52,742 bases of DNA from Clostridiales bacterium (GCA_031263155.1 JAISGK010000067.1:1-52742); one strand, 5' to 3'. Shown: positions 7,312 to 15,924, counted from the first letter of the stretch. Numbers and translations are program-made. The notes: generated by a model not told the origin, from the sequence alone.

Positions 7312-8781
7312 TCATTTTTTGCACCACGCGTTATATAGGAGATCAACTGCGACTGGGATGTCTTGCGGCGATATACCGCCATAATTAAGAAGCACCGTTT
7401 TATCTTCTCTTTTTTGTGGATTGGCCCAATATTTGGATACGGGATAAACGCCTACCCCGGCTTGGTAGGCCCTGCTAATCAATTCATCTTCTTTTATATT
7501 CCATCTGGCGTGAACGAGAAGATGAAGCCCCGCTTGAAAGCCAGAGATATGGATGCTGTCTCCAAATTTATTTTTTAAAGCGCTTATAAGCGCTTCGCAT
7601 TTTATTTTCTGATTTTTTCTCATTTTTCTTAAATGGCTTTCCCAATAACCTTCCCTCATAAACATCTCTAACGACTTTTGGGTAAGAAAAGAAGTGAAAG
7701 GGGCATAATTGTCATAGAGCTTGTGCAAAAGGCCCAGCATAGTCTGAGGAACAACCATATAGGAAACATTGATGCATGGGAACAGTTCGGAAAACCCGCC
7801 TATATAGAAAACCCTATCTGGACAAAGGGATTGAATCGCGGGAAGCGGCCTGACCCCATGCTGAAAGTGGCAATTGTAGTCATCTTCAATGATAAAGGCG
7901 TTTTTACCGTTTGCCCATTCCGATAATTCCTGTCGCCTGGACAGGGGCATCACAATCCCTGTAGGAAATTGGTGAGATGGAGTGACATACGCGGCTATGG
8001 CCTCCGCCCCGGCAATTGATTTGACCGCCGCTCCGTGTTGATCAAGCTCCATGGGGTAAATTCGCAGATCGTTATTTTCAAGAATAACGCGGGATTGGTC
8101 GTATCCAGGTTCCTCCATTGCAATACCCCGCCTCATGCCTCTGTCTTTATTCAAGAACTTCAAAAGCCGACAAACAATATCCAGACAAAATTGAGTGCCT
8201 GTTGTTATGACAATTTGCTCCGCAGAGCAATTCACGTCTCGATATGTGCTGATATATTTTTGTATTTCCGTGCGAAGTCCAAATTCACCAAAAAAATTTT
8301 TTTTCCAATCTATATCTTCCCGGTATTCGCGCAAACACCTGCCGATTAATCTATGCCACACATTGCAAGGAAGCTCATAATTAAGAAGTTTTCCATATTG
8401 AAAATCATAAATGATATTCTGCTCTGGCGCCGAGCCTGCCTCACTGTTATTAGAATTATTGCAGGTACAGCCTTTGCAATCGCAAGTACAATCATAAACC
8501 CCGCATTTACAGGCACTGGCATGGCTTTGTTGGCAGGTTCCGATATCTAAGTTTTCCACATAGTACCCAATGCGTGGTTGGCTTGAGATGAGCCCTTCGG
8601 CAAACAGCGAATCGTAGGCTAAATTAGCCGTATTTCTGCTGATACACATCTCTGTGGATATTGCCCGGCTCGACCTGAGTTTTGTTCCGGCTTTAAGCGT
8701 TCCGTTTAATATGTCCGCCTTGATCTGCGTATACAATTGAACATATAATGGCGTTGCAATTTTTTCATCTATTTTCCACAC
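7312..8781 (-). CDS. MocR-family (GntR wHTH + aminotransferase fold) regulator with Cys cluster and lost PLP lysine
   Basis: A 489-residue protein. Residues 1-75 form a GntR winged helix and about 125-487 an aminotransferase class I fold, the MocR/PdxR/GabR arrangement. Two features are odd. The linker at 83-107 holds eight cysteines (83, 91, 93, 98, 100, 102, 105, 107). And the PLP-lysine motif, normally YxGTFSK, reads YIGGFSEL (Glu332 at the Lys position), with the following Arg of the phosphate site also absent (PCINVSYM). So it probably does not form the PLP Schiff base and may instead sense metal or redox state through the cysteines. The GTG start has AGGGAG eight bases upstream. It lies just upstream of, and parallel to, the iron operon, and carries the same palindrome. 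Confidence 0.85.
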   Translation of the reverse strand: MWKIDEKIATPLYVQLYTQIKADILNGTLKAGTKLRSSRAISTEMCISRNTANLAYDSLFAEGLISSQPRIGYYVENLDIGTCQQSHASACKCGVYDCTCDCKGCTCNNSNNSEAGSAPEQNIIYDFQYGKLLNYELPCNVWHRLIGRCLREYREDIDWKKNFFGEFGLRTEIQKYISTYRDVNCSAEQIVITTGTQFCLDIVCRLLKFLNKDRGMRRGIAMEEPGYDQSRVILENNDLRIYPMELDQHGAAVKSIAGAEAIAAYVTPSHQFPTGIVMPLSRRQELSEWANGKNAFIIEDDYNCHFQHGVRPLPAIQSLCPDRVFYIGGFSELFPCINVSYMVVPQTMLGLLHKLYDNYAPFTSFLTQKSLEMFMREGYWESHLRKMRKNQKIKCEALISALKNKFGDSIHISGFQAGLHLLVHARWNIKEDELISRAYQAGVGVYPVSKYWANPQKREDKTVLLNYGGISPQDIPVAVDLLYNAWCKK

Positions 8782-8816
8782 TTCTATATCTCCCTGTTGG
8801 ATCTTATATCCATTTA

Positions 8817-8832
8817 GTTAGCACAAGCTAAC
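8817..8832. promoter_or_regulatory. Palindromic operator upstream of the MocR-type regulator
   Basis: GTTAGC-ACAA-GCTAAC, a perfect dyad 36 bases before the regulator start. It overlaps the -35 side of a possible minus-strand promoter (TTAGCT-N17-TATAAG). It matches the palindrome before the FTR1 operon (7252-7267), suggesting autoregulation. Confidence 0.55.
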
Positions 8833-8895
8833 CGATGGGTAAAAACGAGCACTGCTTTACAACAAAAAAACTCATAGCCAGAGGAATTATTTCCA

Positions 8896-8933
8896 TATCA
8901 AAATGAACCTCTCAACCGCGTCGAGAGGTTCAT
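8896..8933 (-). terminator. Rho-independent terminator after rpiB
   Basis: ATGAACCTCTC (8903-8913) pairs with GAGAGGTTCAT (8923-8933) across a nine-base loop. On the minus strand the stem is followed by TTTT. It closes the rpiB end of the operon. Confidence 0.65.
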
Positions 8934-8940
8934 CTACTTA

Positions 8941-9381
8941 TTAAAGCGCGCCAGTCTCTTCTATCTTTGTAATCATATCGACTCTTGCGGCGTGGCGCGT
9001 TCCCTCTCCAGCAAATTCCGCGCCGAGCCATGCGTCCACGATCGTTTTGGCAAGCTCCACGCCGATCACACGCGCCCCGAACGCCAGCATGTTCGCGTTG
9101 TTATGCTCTCGCGACAACCGCGCCGTATAAGGTTCGCTGCAAACGACAGCGCGTATGCCTTTTACCTTGTTGGCGGCAAGCGATATGCCTACGCCTGTGC
9201 CGCACATAATAACGCCCAGGTCGGCGTCACCGGCCGCAACCCTGCGCGCGGCTGCGAATCCCGCGACAGGATATTCGTCCGCACTCACGTCATCTACCGT
9301 ATGTCCCAGCGCGATAAGGTGATCTATAATTTCACGTTTCATATCGACGGCTGCGCAGTCAGAACCGATTACGATATGCAT
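8941..9381 (-). CDS. rpiB: RpiB/LacAB-family sugar-phosphate isomerase
   Basis: A 146-residue enzyme of the RpiB family, which interconverts ribose-5-phosphate and ribulose-5-phosphate (relatives act on allose or galactose phosphates). The catalytic Cys motif MCGTGVG and the segment EHNNANMLAFGARV are present. The N-terminal signature, usually SDHAG, reads SDCAA: the ring-opening/phosphate-side His is replaced by Cys. Loss or change of substrate is possible, so the name is by family only. I chose the ATG at 9381 (GGGAGGAAGG eight bases upstream) rather than the GTG nine bases earlier. It is the last gene before a terminator and follows the sensor kinase. Confidence 0.85.
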   Translation of the reverse strand: MHIVIGSDCAAVDMKREIIDHLIALGHTVDDVSADEYPVAGFAAARRVAAGDADLGVIMCGTGVGISLAANKVKGIRAVVCSEPYTARLSREHNNANMLAFGARVIGVELAKTIVDAWLGAEFAGEGTRHAARVDMITKIEETGAL

Positions 9382-9420
9382 ATTCCACACCTTCCTCCCT
9401 TTGTGAGCTTCACCTATTTT

Positions 9421-10848
9421 TTATTGCGCTGGAGCGTCCGGTGTGGCGCTCTTCAACGCGAACGAGAACGAGGAACCTTGCCCTAGTCCGCTCTCCAGCG
9501 CGACGGATGATCCATGCAATCGTGTAAATTCTCTCACTATAGCCAAGCCAAGCCCGTTGCCGTTTTTATCTTCGCCGCGCGAAATGTCCGCCTTATAAAA
9601 CCTGCCAAACACACGTTTTTGATCCTCTTCGCTTATACCGACGCCCGTGTCCTTAACCACCACTTTTACCAACCCGCCCGTAAGCGTTGTCTCTATCGTT
9701 ATTTCGCCGCCGCTTGGCGTAAATTTTTGCGCGTTGTCCAGTAGGTTGTAAATAACCCTGTATATCTTATCGCGGTCAGCTTTTACATAATTAGAAACGT
9801 AGGCAAAGTTCAAGTTGAGCGTAAGATTTTTTTCGATTATACGCGTCTCGAACATCATTGCCGTTTCGCGTATTAACCCGTTAATGTCAAACACAACCTC
9901 GTTTAAAGACATGCGCTCCGCTTCCGCCTCGCTTAAATCGACAACGTCTCTGGCCAATTTAGAGAGTCGATCGGATTCTTCCAGCACAATATCCAAATAA
10001 TGGTTGACCTTATCGGGCGGCGCCGCGCCGTCTTGTATGGCCTGTATGAACCCGCGAATGGAGGTAAGGGGGGAGCGCAAATCGTGTGATATGTTGGCGA
10101 TAAACTCGCGGCGGCTATTTTCCTGCGCTTCTAAACTATCCGCCATAAAGTTAAAGGTATGGGCAAGCTCGCTTACCTCATCCTTTCCTCTAAATAACAG
10201 GCGCTTGTTAAACTCGCCGCTTGCAATTTGCTTTGCCGCAAGGTTCATTTGCCTTAACGGCGAAGTGATCGATCTGCTCAAGAAAAAGATCATTACAAAC
10301 CCCATGGCGGATGCGGCAAACAGACATACCACCACCGCGATGTACATACTATTTATCGCTTGCTCCAAATCGTCCACTTTAGATATCAACAGCACACCGC
10401 CAACCGCGCTGGATTCATGTAAAATCGGCGAACCAACTATCAGTCTGTTGGTGGGAAAAAAGTTCATTGTGCCGCGCTTCACGATTGTTTCCCCATCTAG
10501 AAGCGCGGCAACGCTTACCACATCCAGTTGCGTTGAGTCTGTAACGTTCAGGTCTGAAGAGGTCTGAAACACGTTAAGCTCGTCGTCCAAAATAATGATG
10601 CTCGCGTCAAGGTAGTGATGCGCGGTTTCCGCCTGTTCATTTACCTGGTTAATGTTAATGACGCCGTATTGATAGTATATCGAATATTCTTGCGCGATTT
10701 TTTGACTGCTTTCGGTGAGAAAAGCCACGCGCTGGTCGGTGAAATACCCTCGTATAACCTGCGTAAGCGCAAAACTTAGCGCGGCAAGGCTAATGACGAG
10801 TATAGCCAGATACATCGCAACCTGCCGCGAAAATATAGAATGAAACAT
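9421..10848 (-). CDS. Membrane sensor histidine kinase (orphan)
   Basis: A 475-residue kinase: membrane helix at about 11-32, extracytosolic sensor domain (about 33-167), second helix at 168-190, HAMP at about 191-243, HisKA with FIANISHDLRSP (His255), and HATPase_c with an N box (NLLDNAQKF), G1 (DTGVGIS) and G2 (GNGLGLAIV). The general type is PhoR/VanS/WalK. No response regulator lies in the window, which is unusual, since such kinases normally pair with an adjacent OmpR-type regulator. Its ATG overlaps the TAA of the ACT-domain gene by one base (TAATG), so it appears co-transcribed with the aromatic-acid operon. The signal is unknown. Confidence 0.88.
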   Translation of the reverse strand: MFHSIFSRQVAMYLAILVISLAALSFALTQVIRGYFTDQRVAFLTESSQKIAQEYSIYYQYGVININQVNEQAETAHHYLDASIIILDDELNVFQTSSDLNVTDSTQLDVVSVAALLDGETIVKRGTMNFFPTNRLIVGSPILHESSAVGGVLLISKVDDLEQAINSMYIAVVVCLFAASAMGFVMIFFLSRSITSPLRQMNLAAKQIASGEFNKRLLFRGKDEVSELAHTFNFMADSLEAQENSRREFIANISHDLRSPLTSIRGFIQAIQDGAAPPDKVNHYLDIVLEESDRLSKLARDVVDLSEAEAERMSLNEVVFDINGLIRETAMMFETRIIEKNLTLNLNFAYVSNYVKADRDKIYRVIYNLLDNAQKFTPSGGEITIETTLTGGLVKVVVKDTGVGISEEDQKRVFGRFYKADISRGEDKNGNGLGLAIVREFTRLHGSSVALESGLGQGSSFSFALKSATPDAPAQ

Positions 10849-11288
10849 TATTTACTCAGATACTCCAATTTACTTGAATCGATTATCTCTATGCCGGCGG
10901 CCATGAGCTTTTCGGTTGTCTCTTCCTGGTTCTCCAAGCGGAAAATGACCATAGCGTCATGATCGGATGACCTGCTGGTAAACGCGTACATATACTCTAT
11001 AGAAGCGTTTATCTTGTCCATTTCGCGCAGCACTTTCGCAAGGCTGCCGGGTTTATGCGTAAGCGCCACCGCGATAACGTCCGTAAGCTTAACTGTTAAC
11101 CCTCGTGACTTGAGCAGCGCGCGCGCCTTTTGCGGGTCGTTGACGATAAGGCGTAATATGCCAAAATCAGTGGTGTCCGCTATGGATAGCGCGTGTATGT
11201 TAACATCGTCTTCGGCCAGCCAGCCTATTACTTCGGCCAGTCTGCCGGGTTTGTTCTCTATAAACGCCGAAATTTGCGTGATATGCAT
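10848..11288 (-). CDS. Tandem ACT-domain protein linked to the aryl-CoA ligase
   Basis: A 146-residue protein made of two ACT domains (about 1-68 and 70-140), each beginning with the pattern I-x-x-F/A-x-x-x-KPG-x-L-A. ACT domains bind amino acids and regulate neighbouring enzymes. Small double-ACT proteins of this kind commonly sit beside phenylacetate-CoA-ligase and indolepyruvate oxidoreductase genes. Here it starts ten bases after the ligase. The ATG at 11288 has AGGGAGGG seven bases upstream. Likely role: sensing an aromatic or branched amino acid to tune the pathway. Confidence 0.82.
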   Translation of the reverse strand: MHITQISAFIENKPGRLAEVIGWLAEDDVNIHALSIADTTDFGILRLIVNDPQKARALLKSRGLTVKLTDVIAVALTHKPGSLAKVLREMDKINASIEYMYAFTSRSSDHDAMVIFRLENQEETTEKLMAAGIEIIDSSKLEYLSK

Positions 11289-11298
11289 GGTACCCTCC

Positions 11299-12660
11299 CT
11301 ATAACGCTCTTTTGTCAATAACGCGCTTTGCCTTGCCTTCGCTGCGCGGTATCGCGCGCGGCTCCACCAGGCGCACACGGCATGATATGCCCAGTACGCT
11401 TTCGACACGCCCTCTTATCTTGTTCTCCACATCTTCCAAACCTTTTACATAGTCTGAAAACATCGTTTCTGATAATTCGATCTCTACTGTCATGGTGTCC
11501 AGATTATTAACTCGATCTACAATTATTTGATAATGCGGGGTTGCTCCAAGCCCTACTGATTCCAGCAAAACACTTTCTATTTGAGAGGGGAACACATTGA
11601 CTCCGCGAATGATCAACATATCGTCGCTGCGTCCGCTTAGTTTGCTCATACGAGCGTGGACGCGCCCGCACTCGCATTTTTCATGCGTCAATGAGGCTAT
11701 GTCCTTTGTGCGATAGCGGATAAGCGGCATCCCCTCTTTGTCAATAGTCGTGAACACCAGTTCGCCCATAACGCCGTCTGGAACGGGATCTAAGGTCTCC
11801 ATATCCACAATTTCTGGAATAAACGCGTCTTCCCACACATGCAGGCCGCAGTGATACGGGCAGTCTTGCGACACGGAAGGTCCCATTATTTCAGACAGGC
11901 CGTATATGTCAAACGCTTCCAGGCCCAACCTCTCCTCTATTTCATGGCGCATATTTACGCTCCATGGTTCCGCGCCGAAGTGACCGCGTTTAAGGCGCAG
12001 GTCGTTTTTGGCAAAGCCGAACTCCGCTAGTGAGTCGCCCATGTACAGGGCGTAAGAGGGAGTGCAGCACAGCACGGTACTGCCAAAATCTTTCATCATG
12101 GTCAACTGTCTGCGCGTATTGCCGGTAGATGCGGGTATGACCGACGCGCCGATAAGATCCGCGCCCCCGTGCGCGCCCAACCCCCCGGTAAATAATCCAT
12201 AACCATAGCAAACCTGCACTATGTCTGTATTATCCGAACCCGCCATCACAAGACAGCGGGCCATACATTCATTCCATAAATCCACATCCCGCTTGGTGTA
12301 ACCCACAACTGTCTGCTTGCCCGTCGTGCCAGAGGAGGCGTGAATACGCGTAATACTGCTTAGCGGTTCGGCGAGCAGCCCGTATGGATACGTATCGCGC
12401 AAATCATCCTTTGTTAAAAACGGGAGGTGGGGCAAATCTTCTATCATTTTAATATCCGCCGGTAGCATGCCCTTCTCTTGCATTAGCCCTCGATAATATG
12501 GCACCTTGCTGTAGATTTTTTCTACAGTCGTGTGTAATCTTTTATTTTGCAGCTCTGTTATTTCGTCACGGCTCATTGTCTCAATGTACGGATTCCAATA
12601 TTTCAAAGTATCCTCCCATTCCATGCTGTTTAATGTTATTGTCCGCTGGTTCGTGGTCAT
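11299..12660 (-). CDS. paaK: Phenylacetate-CoA ligase family (PaaK-like) enzyme
   Basis: A 453-residue adenylate-forming enzyme. The ATP motif SSGTTGKQ lies near residue 110, YGLSE near 255, the RYRTKD hinge region near 318 and the C-terminal lysine segment SEGKAKRVID near 440. It activates phenylacetate or another aryl acid to its CoA thioester. It overlaps the end of iorB by four bases (ATGA). Together they suit conversion of aromatic amino-acid-derived 2-keto acids to aryl-acetyl-CoA and the free acid; run in reverse, the oxidoreductase/ligase pair could also support synthesis of aromatic amino acids from arylacetates. A zinc-like group of cysteines (CECG) is seen near 333, as in other anaerobic PaaK proteins. 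Confidence 0.88.
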   Translation of the reverse strand: MTTNQRTITLNSMEWEDTLKYWNPYIETMSRDEITELQNKRLHTTVEKIYSKVPYYRGLMQEKGMLPADIKMIEDLPHLPFLTKDDLRDTYPYGLLAEPLSSITRIHASSGTTGKQTVVGYTKRDVDLWNECMARCLVMAGSDNTDIVQVCYGYGLFTGGLGAHGGADLIGASVIPASTGNTRRQLTMMKDFGSTVLCCTPSYALYMGDSLAEFGFAKNDLRLKRGHFGAEPWSVNMRHEIEERLGLEAFDIYGLSEIMGPSVSQDCPYHCGLHVWEDAFIPEIVDMETLDPVPDGVMGELVFTTIDKEGMPLIRYRTKDIASLTHEKCECGRVHARMSKLSGRSDDMLIIRGVNVFPSQIESVLLESVGLGATPHYQIIVDRVNNLDTMTVEIELSETMFSDYVKGLEDVENKIRGRVESVLGISCRVRLVEPRAIPRSEGKAKRVIDKRAL

Positions 12661-13241
12661 TGATCTTTGTAATTGTAACCCAATTCAAACGCTTTAAGAT
12701 TTACCTCAAGGTATTGCGCGGGTATGAGCTCGGTAAGGGCCCTTTCAAAATCCTCGCGTGTCAAACCCGTCTCACAGGCGGCGGCGAGGGTTCCTATCAG
12801 CGCGATGTTAACAGCGCGTACATTTCCCGCCTTCTTTGCCAATGCCATCGCATCTGCCGCAATAACGTTCGCGCCGGCATCGCGCAGCATTTGAACACAG
12901 TTTTCGGGATACACGGCCACGCCTATTGTTACTGTGGCGGGGTTAATGCGCTGCGTACTGACGACGACTGTACCGCCGGGTTTTAGACAGGTGAGCGAGC
13001 GCGCCGCCTCCAGCTCCTCAAACGCCAGCAAAACATCCGCGCCGCCTTCGTCTATAATGGGCGACCAGATCTTCTCTTTTCCAAAACGCACATACGTAAC
13101 CACGCTTCCACCGCGCTGCGACATACCGTGCACCTCTGAAACTTTTACGTCCATGCCTTTGTTAAGCGCGGCGACGCCGAGAATTTTACTTGCCAACAGC
13201 GTGCCCTGCCCGCCCACTCCGGCGATAAGAATACTAATCAT
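12657..13241 (-). CDS. iorB: Indolepyruvate:ferredoxin oxidoreductase beta subunit
   Basis: A 194-residue protein of the 2-oxoacid:acceptor oxidoreductase gamma-type fold. It begins with GVGGQGTLLASKIL and carries SEVHGMSQRGGSV, both typical of IorB. With IorA it oxidatively decarboxylates aryl pyruvates to aryl-acetyl-CoA, reducing ferredoxin. No ribosome site stands directly before its ATG. A strong GGAAGGAGGG instead lies about 245 bases upstream, just after iorA, on the other side of a repeat insertion (13281-13466). This suggests the repeat separated iorB from its original leader. Confidence 0.9.
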   Translation of the reverse strand: MISILIAGVGGQGTLLASKILGVAALNKGMDVKVSEVHGMSQRGGSVVTYVRFGKEKIWSPIIDEGGADVLLAFEELEAARSLTCLKPGGTVVVSTQRINPATVTIGVAVYPENCVQMLRDAGANVIAADAMALAKKAGNVRAVNIALIGTLAAACETGLTREDFERALTELIPAQYLEVNLKAFELGYNYKDQ

Positions 13242-13280
13242 TTAGCTGAGATACCAAAAAGTTTATAAATCTTTATAATA

Positions 13281-13466
13281 ACTCTAAACGTGCGTTTTCC
13301 AAATTTGGTATGGGTGCGCAGCGGTCAGTTGGTATGATTTCGTAGGGGCGCGCATTGCGCGCCCGTGAGTCTTATGGGCAAAGGTCATTTGTCGAAGGGA
13401 CGCGCGGGCGCGCAATGCGCGCCCCTACGAAATCAAAATCCTTTTGTTAAAACGCACGTTCAGATT
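13281..13466. repeat. MITE-like repeat, copy B, between iorA and iorB
   Basis: Begins ACTCTAAACGTGCGTTTTCC and ends with the near-complement (AAAACGCACGTTCAGAT). It contains two inverted GC-rich blocks around GGGGCGCGC that would form a long cruciform. An outer inverted repeat GATACCAAA (13250-13258) / TTTGGTATC (13478-13486) flanks it. It fills the gap between iorA and iorB, which are normally close together. Confidence 0.75.
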
Positions 13467-13508
13467 ACAACAAGATATTTGGTATCGCCCTCCTTCCTTT
13501 ATTTTTGA

Positions 13509-15086
13509 TTATGCTTGATGGCTTTTGCTTCTATTCTGTTTGGCCTTTAGCAATACACAAGGTCTGCGACAAATAACCACACTAGGTTCGTTCGCTGCTG
13601 TCTCGTTCAAAATAGCCGCCCGTATTTCTTCGGCGTTATAGGGATCGACCGTGACCACGCGCCTAACCCCCACCGCCTCGCAAAGCTTTTCCAGGTTTAG
13701 CGGCCAAGTAGGTTCGCCTTTAAGCGTTAGCCCCGTGGCGGGGTTGTCTTGATGTCCTGTCATACCTGTGGTAGAGTTGTCCAAAATAAGCACAGTACCG
13801 GGAGATTTATTGTACACCATATTGATTAGCCCTGTTATGCCGCTGTGTATGAAGGTGCTATCACCAAGAACAGAGACAATCTTTGATTCACCGGTTTGCG
13901 CCTTAAGCATACCGTGCGCCATACTCACAGACGCGCCCATACAAACGCATGTGTCTAACATGGACAGCGGCGGCAGGGCGCCAAGCGTGTAACAGCCTAT
14001 ATCACCAGTTATTATTAGCCCATCTATACTTTTTAGGGCCTCAAAGACCTTTGTATGCGGACAGCCGTTGCACAAAGCGGGTGGTCGTACAGGCAAATTG
14101 TCCAGCGCCAAAAATTTATTCTCCGCGCCCAAAACAACAGACTTTATCATTCTCGCGCTGTATTCGCCCAGCATGGTAAACATGTTTTTGCCACGGATGT
14201 CGCTTATCCTGCCAGCGCGTACATATTGTTCTATAAAAGGATCAAGCTCTTCCAGCACCCAACACTGCTCTACATTATCTATAAACTCGTTTATCAATTT
14301 GTCCGCCAGCGGCCACACAATACCCAATTTAAGGTAAGAGGCAGTGTCTCCCAAGGCTTCGCGGGCGTATTGATAGCAAATGCCAGAAGTTATAACCCCG
14401 ATCTTTTTATCGTTATATTCAATATTATTTAGATCTGACGTTTCTGAAAAAGAGACAATGGATTCGCCACGCTGTTCAATAAATTTATGCCTGCCGCGCG
14501 CCATGGCTGGCATCATGACGTATTTGCCAATATTTTTTGTATACTCGCGGCGAGAAACGCTTGATTTGCCTGTCGTTTCGACAGAACTGCGCGAGTGCGC
14601 GACCCTGGTGGTAAGGCGTATGATAACGGGCGTATCAAAGCGCTCTGAAATATCGAACGCGGCTTTGGTGAAAGCGTAACACTCCGCGCTGTCAGATGGC
14701 TCCAACATAATGATTTTGCTGGCGCGGGCATAGTGCCTGCTGTCTTGCTCATTTTGAGAAGAGTGCATCCCGGGGTCGTCCGCCACACATATGACAAGCC
14801 CACCGTTAACGCCCGTGTACGACGCGGTAAATAAGGGATCGGCGGCGACGTTAAGCCCTACGTGTTTCATGGCCGCGAGAGCGCGAACGCCCGCGACGCT
14901 TGCGCCTAAAGCACACTCGACCGCGACCTTCTCATTGGGAGCCCATTCGGCGTAAACATCGTATTCGGCAATATACTCTGTTATTTCGGTACTGGGCGTT
15001 CCTGGATATGACGAAACAAATCCGACGCCGGCGTCATACGCCCCGGCGGCAATCGCTTCGTTGCCAAGCATCAAACGTGCGGACAA
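13509..15086 (-). CDS. iorA: Indolepyruvate:ferredoxin oxidoreductase alpha subunit lacking the C-terminal ferredoxin domain
   Basis: A 525-residue protein with the pyrimidine-binding half first (GNEAIAAGAYDAGVGFVSSY near the start) and the TPP half after about 330 (CNGCPHTKVFEAL; GDIGCYTLGALPP; GDSTFIHSG). It binds thiamine diphosphate and decarboxylates aryl pyruvates. Typical IorA has about 580-600 residues and ends in a domain with two 4Fe-4S CxxCxxCxxxC motifs. This one stops shortly after the CRRPCVLL segment that normally precedes that domain. No Cys-rich frame follows; the next sequence is a repeat element. Electrons may have to leave through another protein, or the enzyme is impaired. 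It has a TTG start with GAGGTGAT upstream. Confidence 0.88.
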   Translation of the reverse strand: MSARLMLGNEAIAAGAYDAGVGFVSSYPGTPSTEITEYIAEYDVYAEWAPNEKVAVECALGASVAGVRALAAMKHVGLNVAADPLFTASYTGVNGGLVICVADDPGMHSSQNEQDSRHYARASKIIMLEPSDSAECYAFTKAAFDISERFDTPVIIRLTTRVAHSRSSVETTGKSSVSRREYTKNIGKYVMMPAMARGRHKFIEQRGESIVSFSETSDLNNIEYNDKKIGVITSGICYQYAREALGDTASYLKLGIVWPLADKLINEFIDNVEQCWVLEELDPFIEQYVRAGRISDIRGKNMFTMLGEYSARMIKSVVLGAENKFLALDNLPVRPPALCNGCPHTKVFEALKSIDGLIITGDIGCYTLGALPPLSMLDTCVCMGASVSMAHGMLKAQTGESKIVSVLGDSTFIHSGITGLINMVYNKSPGTVLILDNSTTGMTGHQDNPATGLTLKGEPTWPLNLEKLCEAVGVRRVVTVDPYNAEEIRAAILNETAANEPSVVICRRPCVLLKAKQNRSKSHQA

Positions 15087-15133
15087 TGTATCACCTCAAA
15101 TTTATTACTCTATGAGTATGCTAACCGAAATAA

Positions 15134-15862
15134 CTATTTGTACCATTTCGCGCTTTGTATAAGCGCGTCTATTTCGTCCAGCGCGTTTAGGTTGTCAACG
15201 TCTGACGAGTCGGTAAGCTTAGAAAGTTCCAATACCAAGCGATCCAATTTTAACAAAATATCCTCATTATGCTCCAGCGTGTTGCCAATGTGCGTTTCGT
15301 ACTCTTTAAACAGCTCGCGCTTGGCCTCGGTAACGCGGTCGCTGCGCGGTGAGCTGACCGCCCGTTTGTATTCGTCCTCATCAAAGGCCCGCAGTCGTGT
15401 TATAACGCTGCGAACGCCCGCGCGCATAAGTTTTTCTGACTCGCTTATAACGCTGTGAAATTTAACGTAACTCATTTCTGTCGCGCTGAATTTTTGCTGT
15501 AGTATCTCTGTAAACGAATCCTGCTTGCGCTTCATGCGGCGCAGCTGATCTATCATTTGGTTAAGCGCTATAGAAAATACCTTGCTTTCCTCTCGCAGGT
15601 AGGCGTTAACGGCGAATATACATTCGTCCAATGTTTGATACTTGCTTTGCCGCTGAGCCGGTGTTTCTTTACTATTACCTTGCAGCTTAAGGTTGCCCCA
15701 TATAACAATAACTATAGCTAGGAAGATGACGGTAACGCCCAACGCCGCCTCGGCCGCGCCGCCTTGCATACTAATCCCCAGCAAACGCGGCGAAAATATC
15801 AACACCAGCAGCACCACAATTATGACGTTGAAAATAAGCACCCTGATGAATTTATTCAACAC
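15134..15862 (-). CDS. Two-TM protein with long cytosolic helical domain, unknown function
   Basis: A 242-residue protein. Two membrane helices at about 5-32 and 40-58 are followed by a charged, largely helical cytosolic region, with probable coiled coils at about 80-130 and 185-235. I do not recognise the family. It resembles in layout small membrane-anchored helical proteins that scaffold or signal. GTG (15862) or the adjacent TTG is the start, with AAGGAGGGG upstream and a well-formed promoter at 15925-15953. Its stop is 47 bases before iorA and no terminator is seen, so iorA may be read from the same promoter. Confidence 0.75.
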   Translation of the reverse strand: MLNKFIRVLIFNVIIVVLLVLIFSPRLLGISMQGGAAEAALGVTVIFLAIVIVIWGNLKLQGNSKETPAQRQSKYQTLDECIFAVNAYLREESKVFSIALNQMIDQLRRMKRKQDSFTEILQQKFSATEMSYVKFHSVISESEKLMRAGVRSVITRLRAFDEDEYKRAVSSPRSDRVTEAKRELFKEYETHIGNTLEHNEDILLKLDRLVLELSKLTDSSDVDNLNALDEIDALIQSAKWYK

Positions 15863-15924
15863 ATCCCCTCCTTTTTGCCAATGCTTTAAGCCGACGATAC
15901 TCCGTTACTAATAACTTCGTTATA

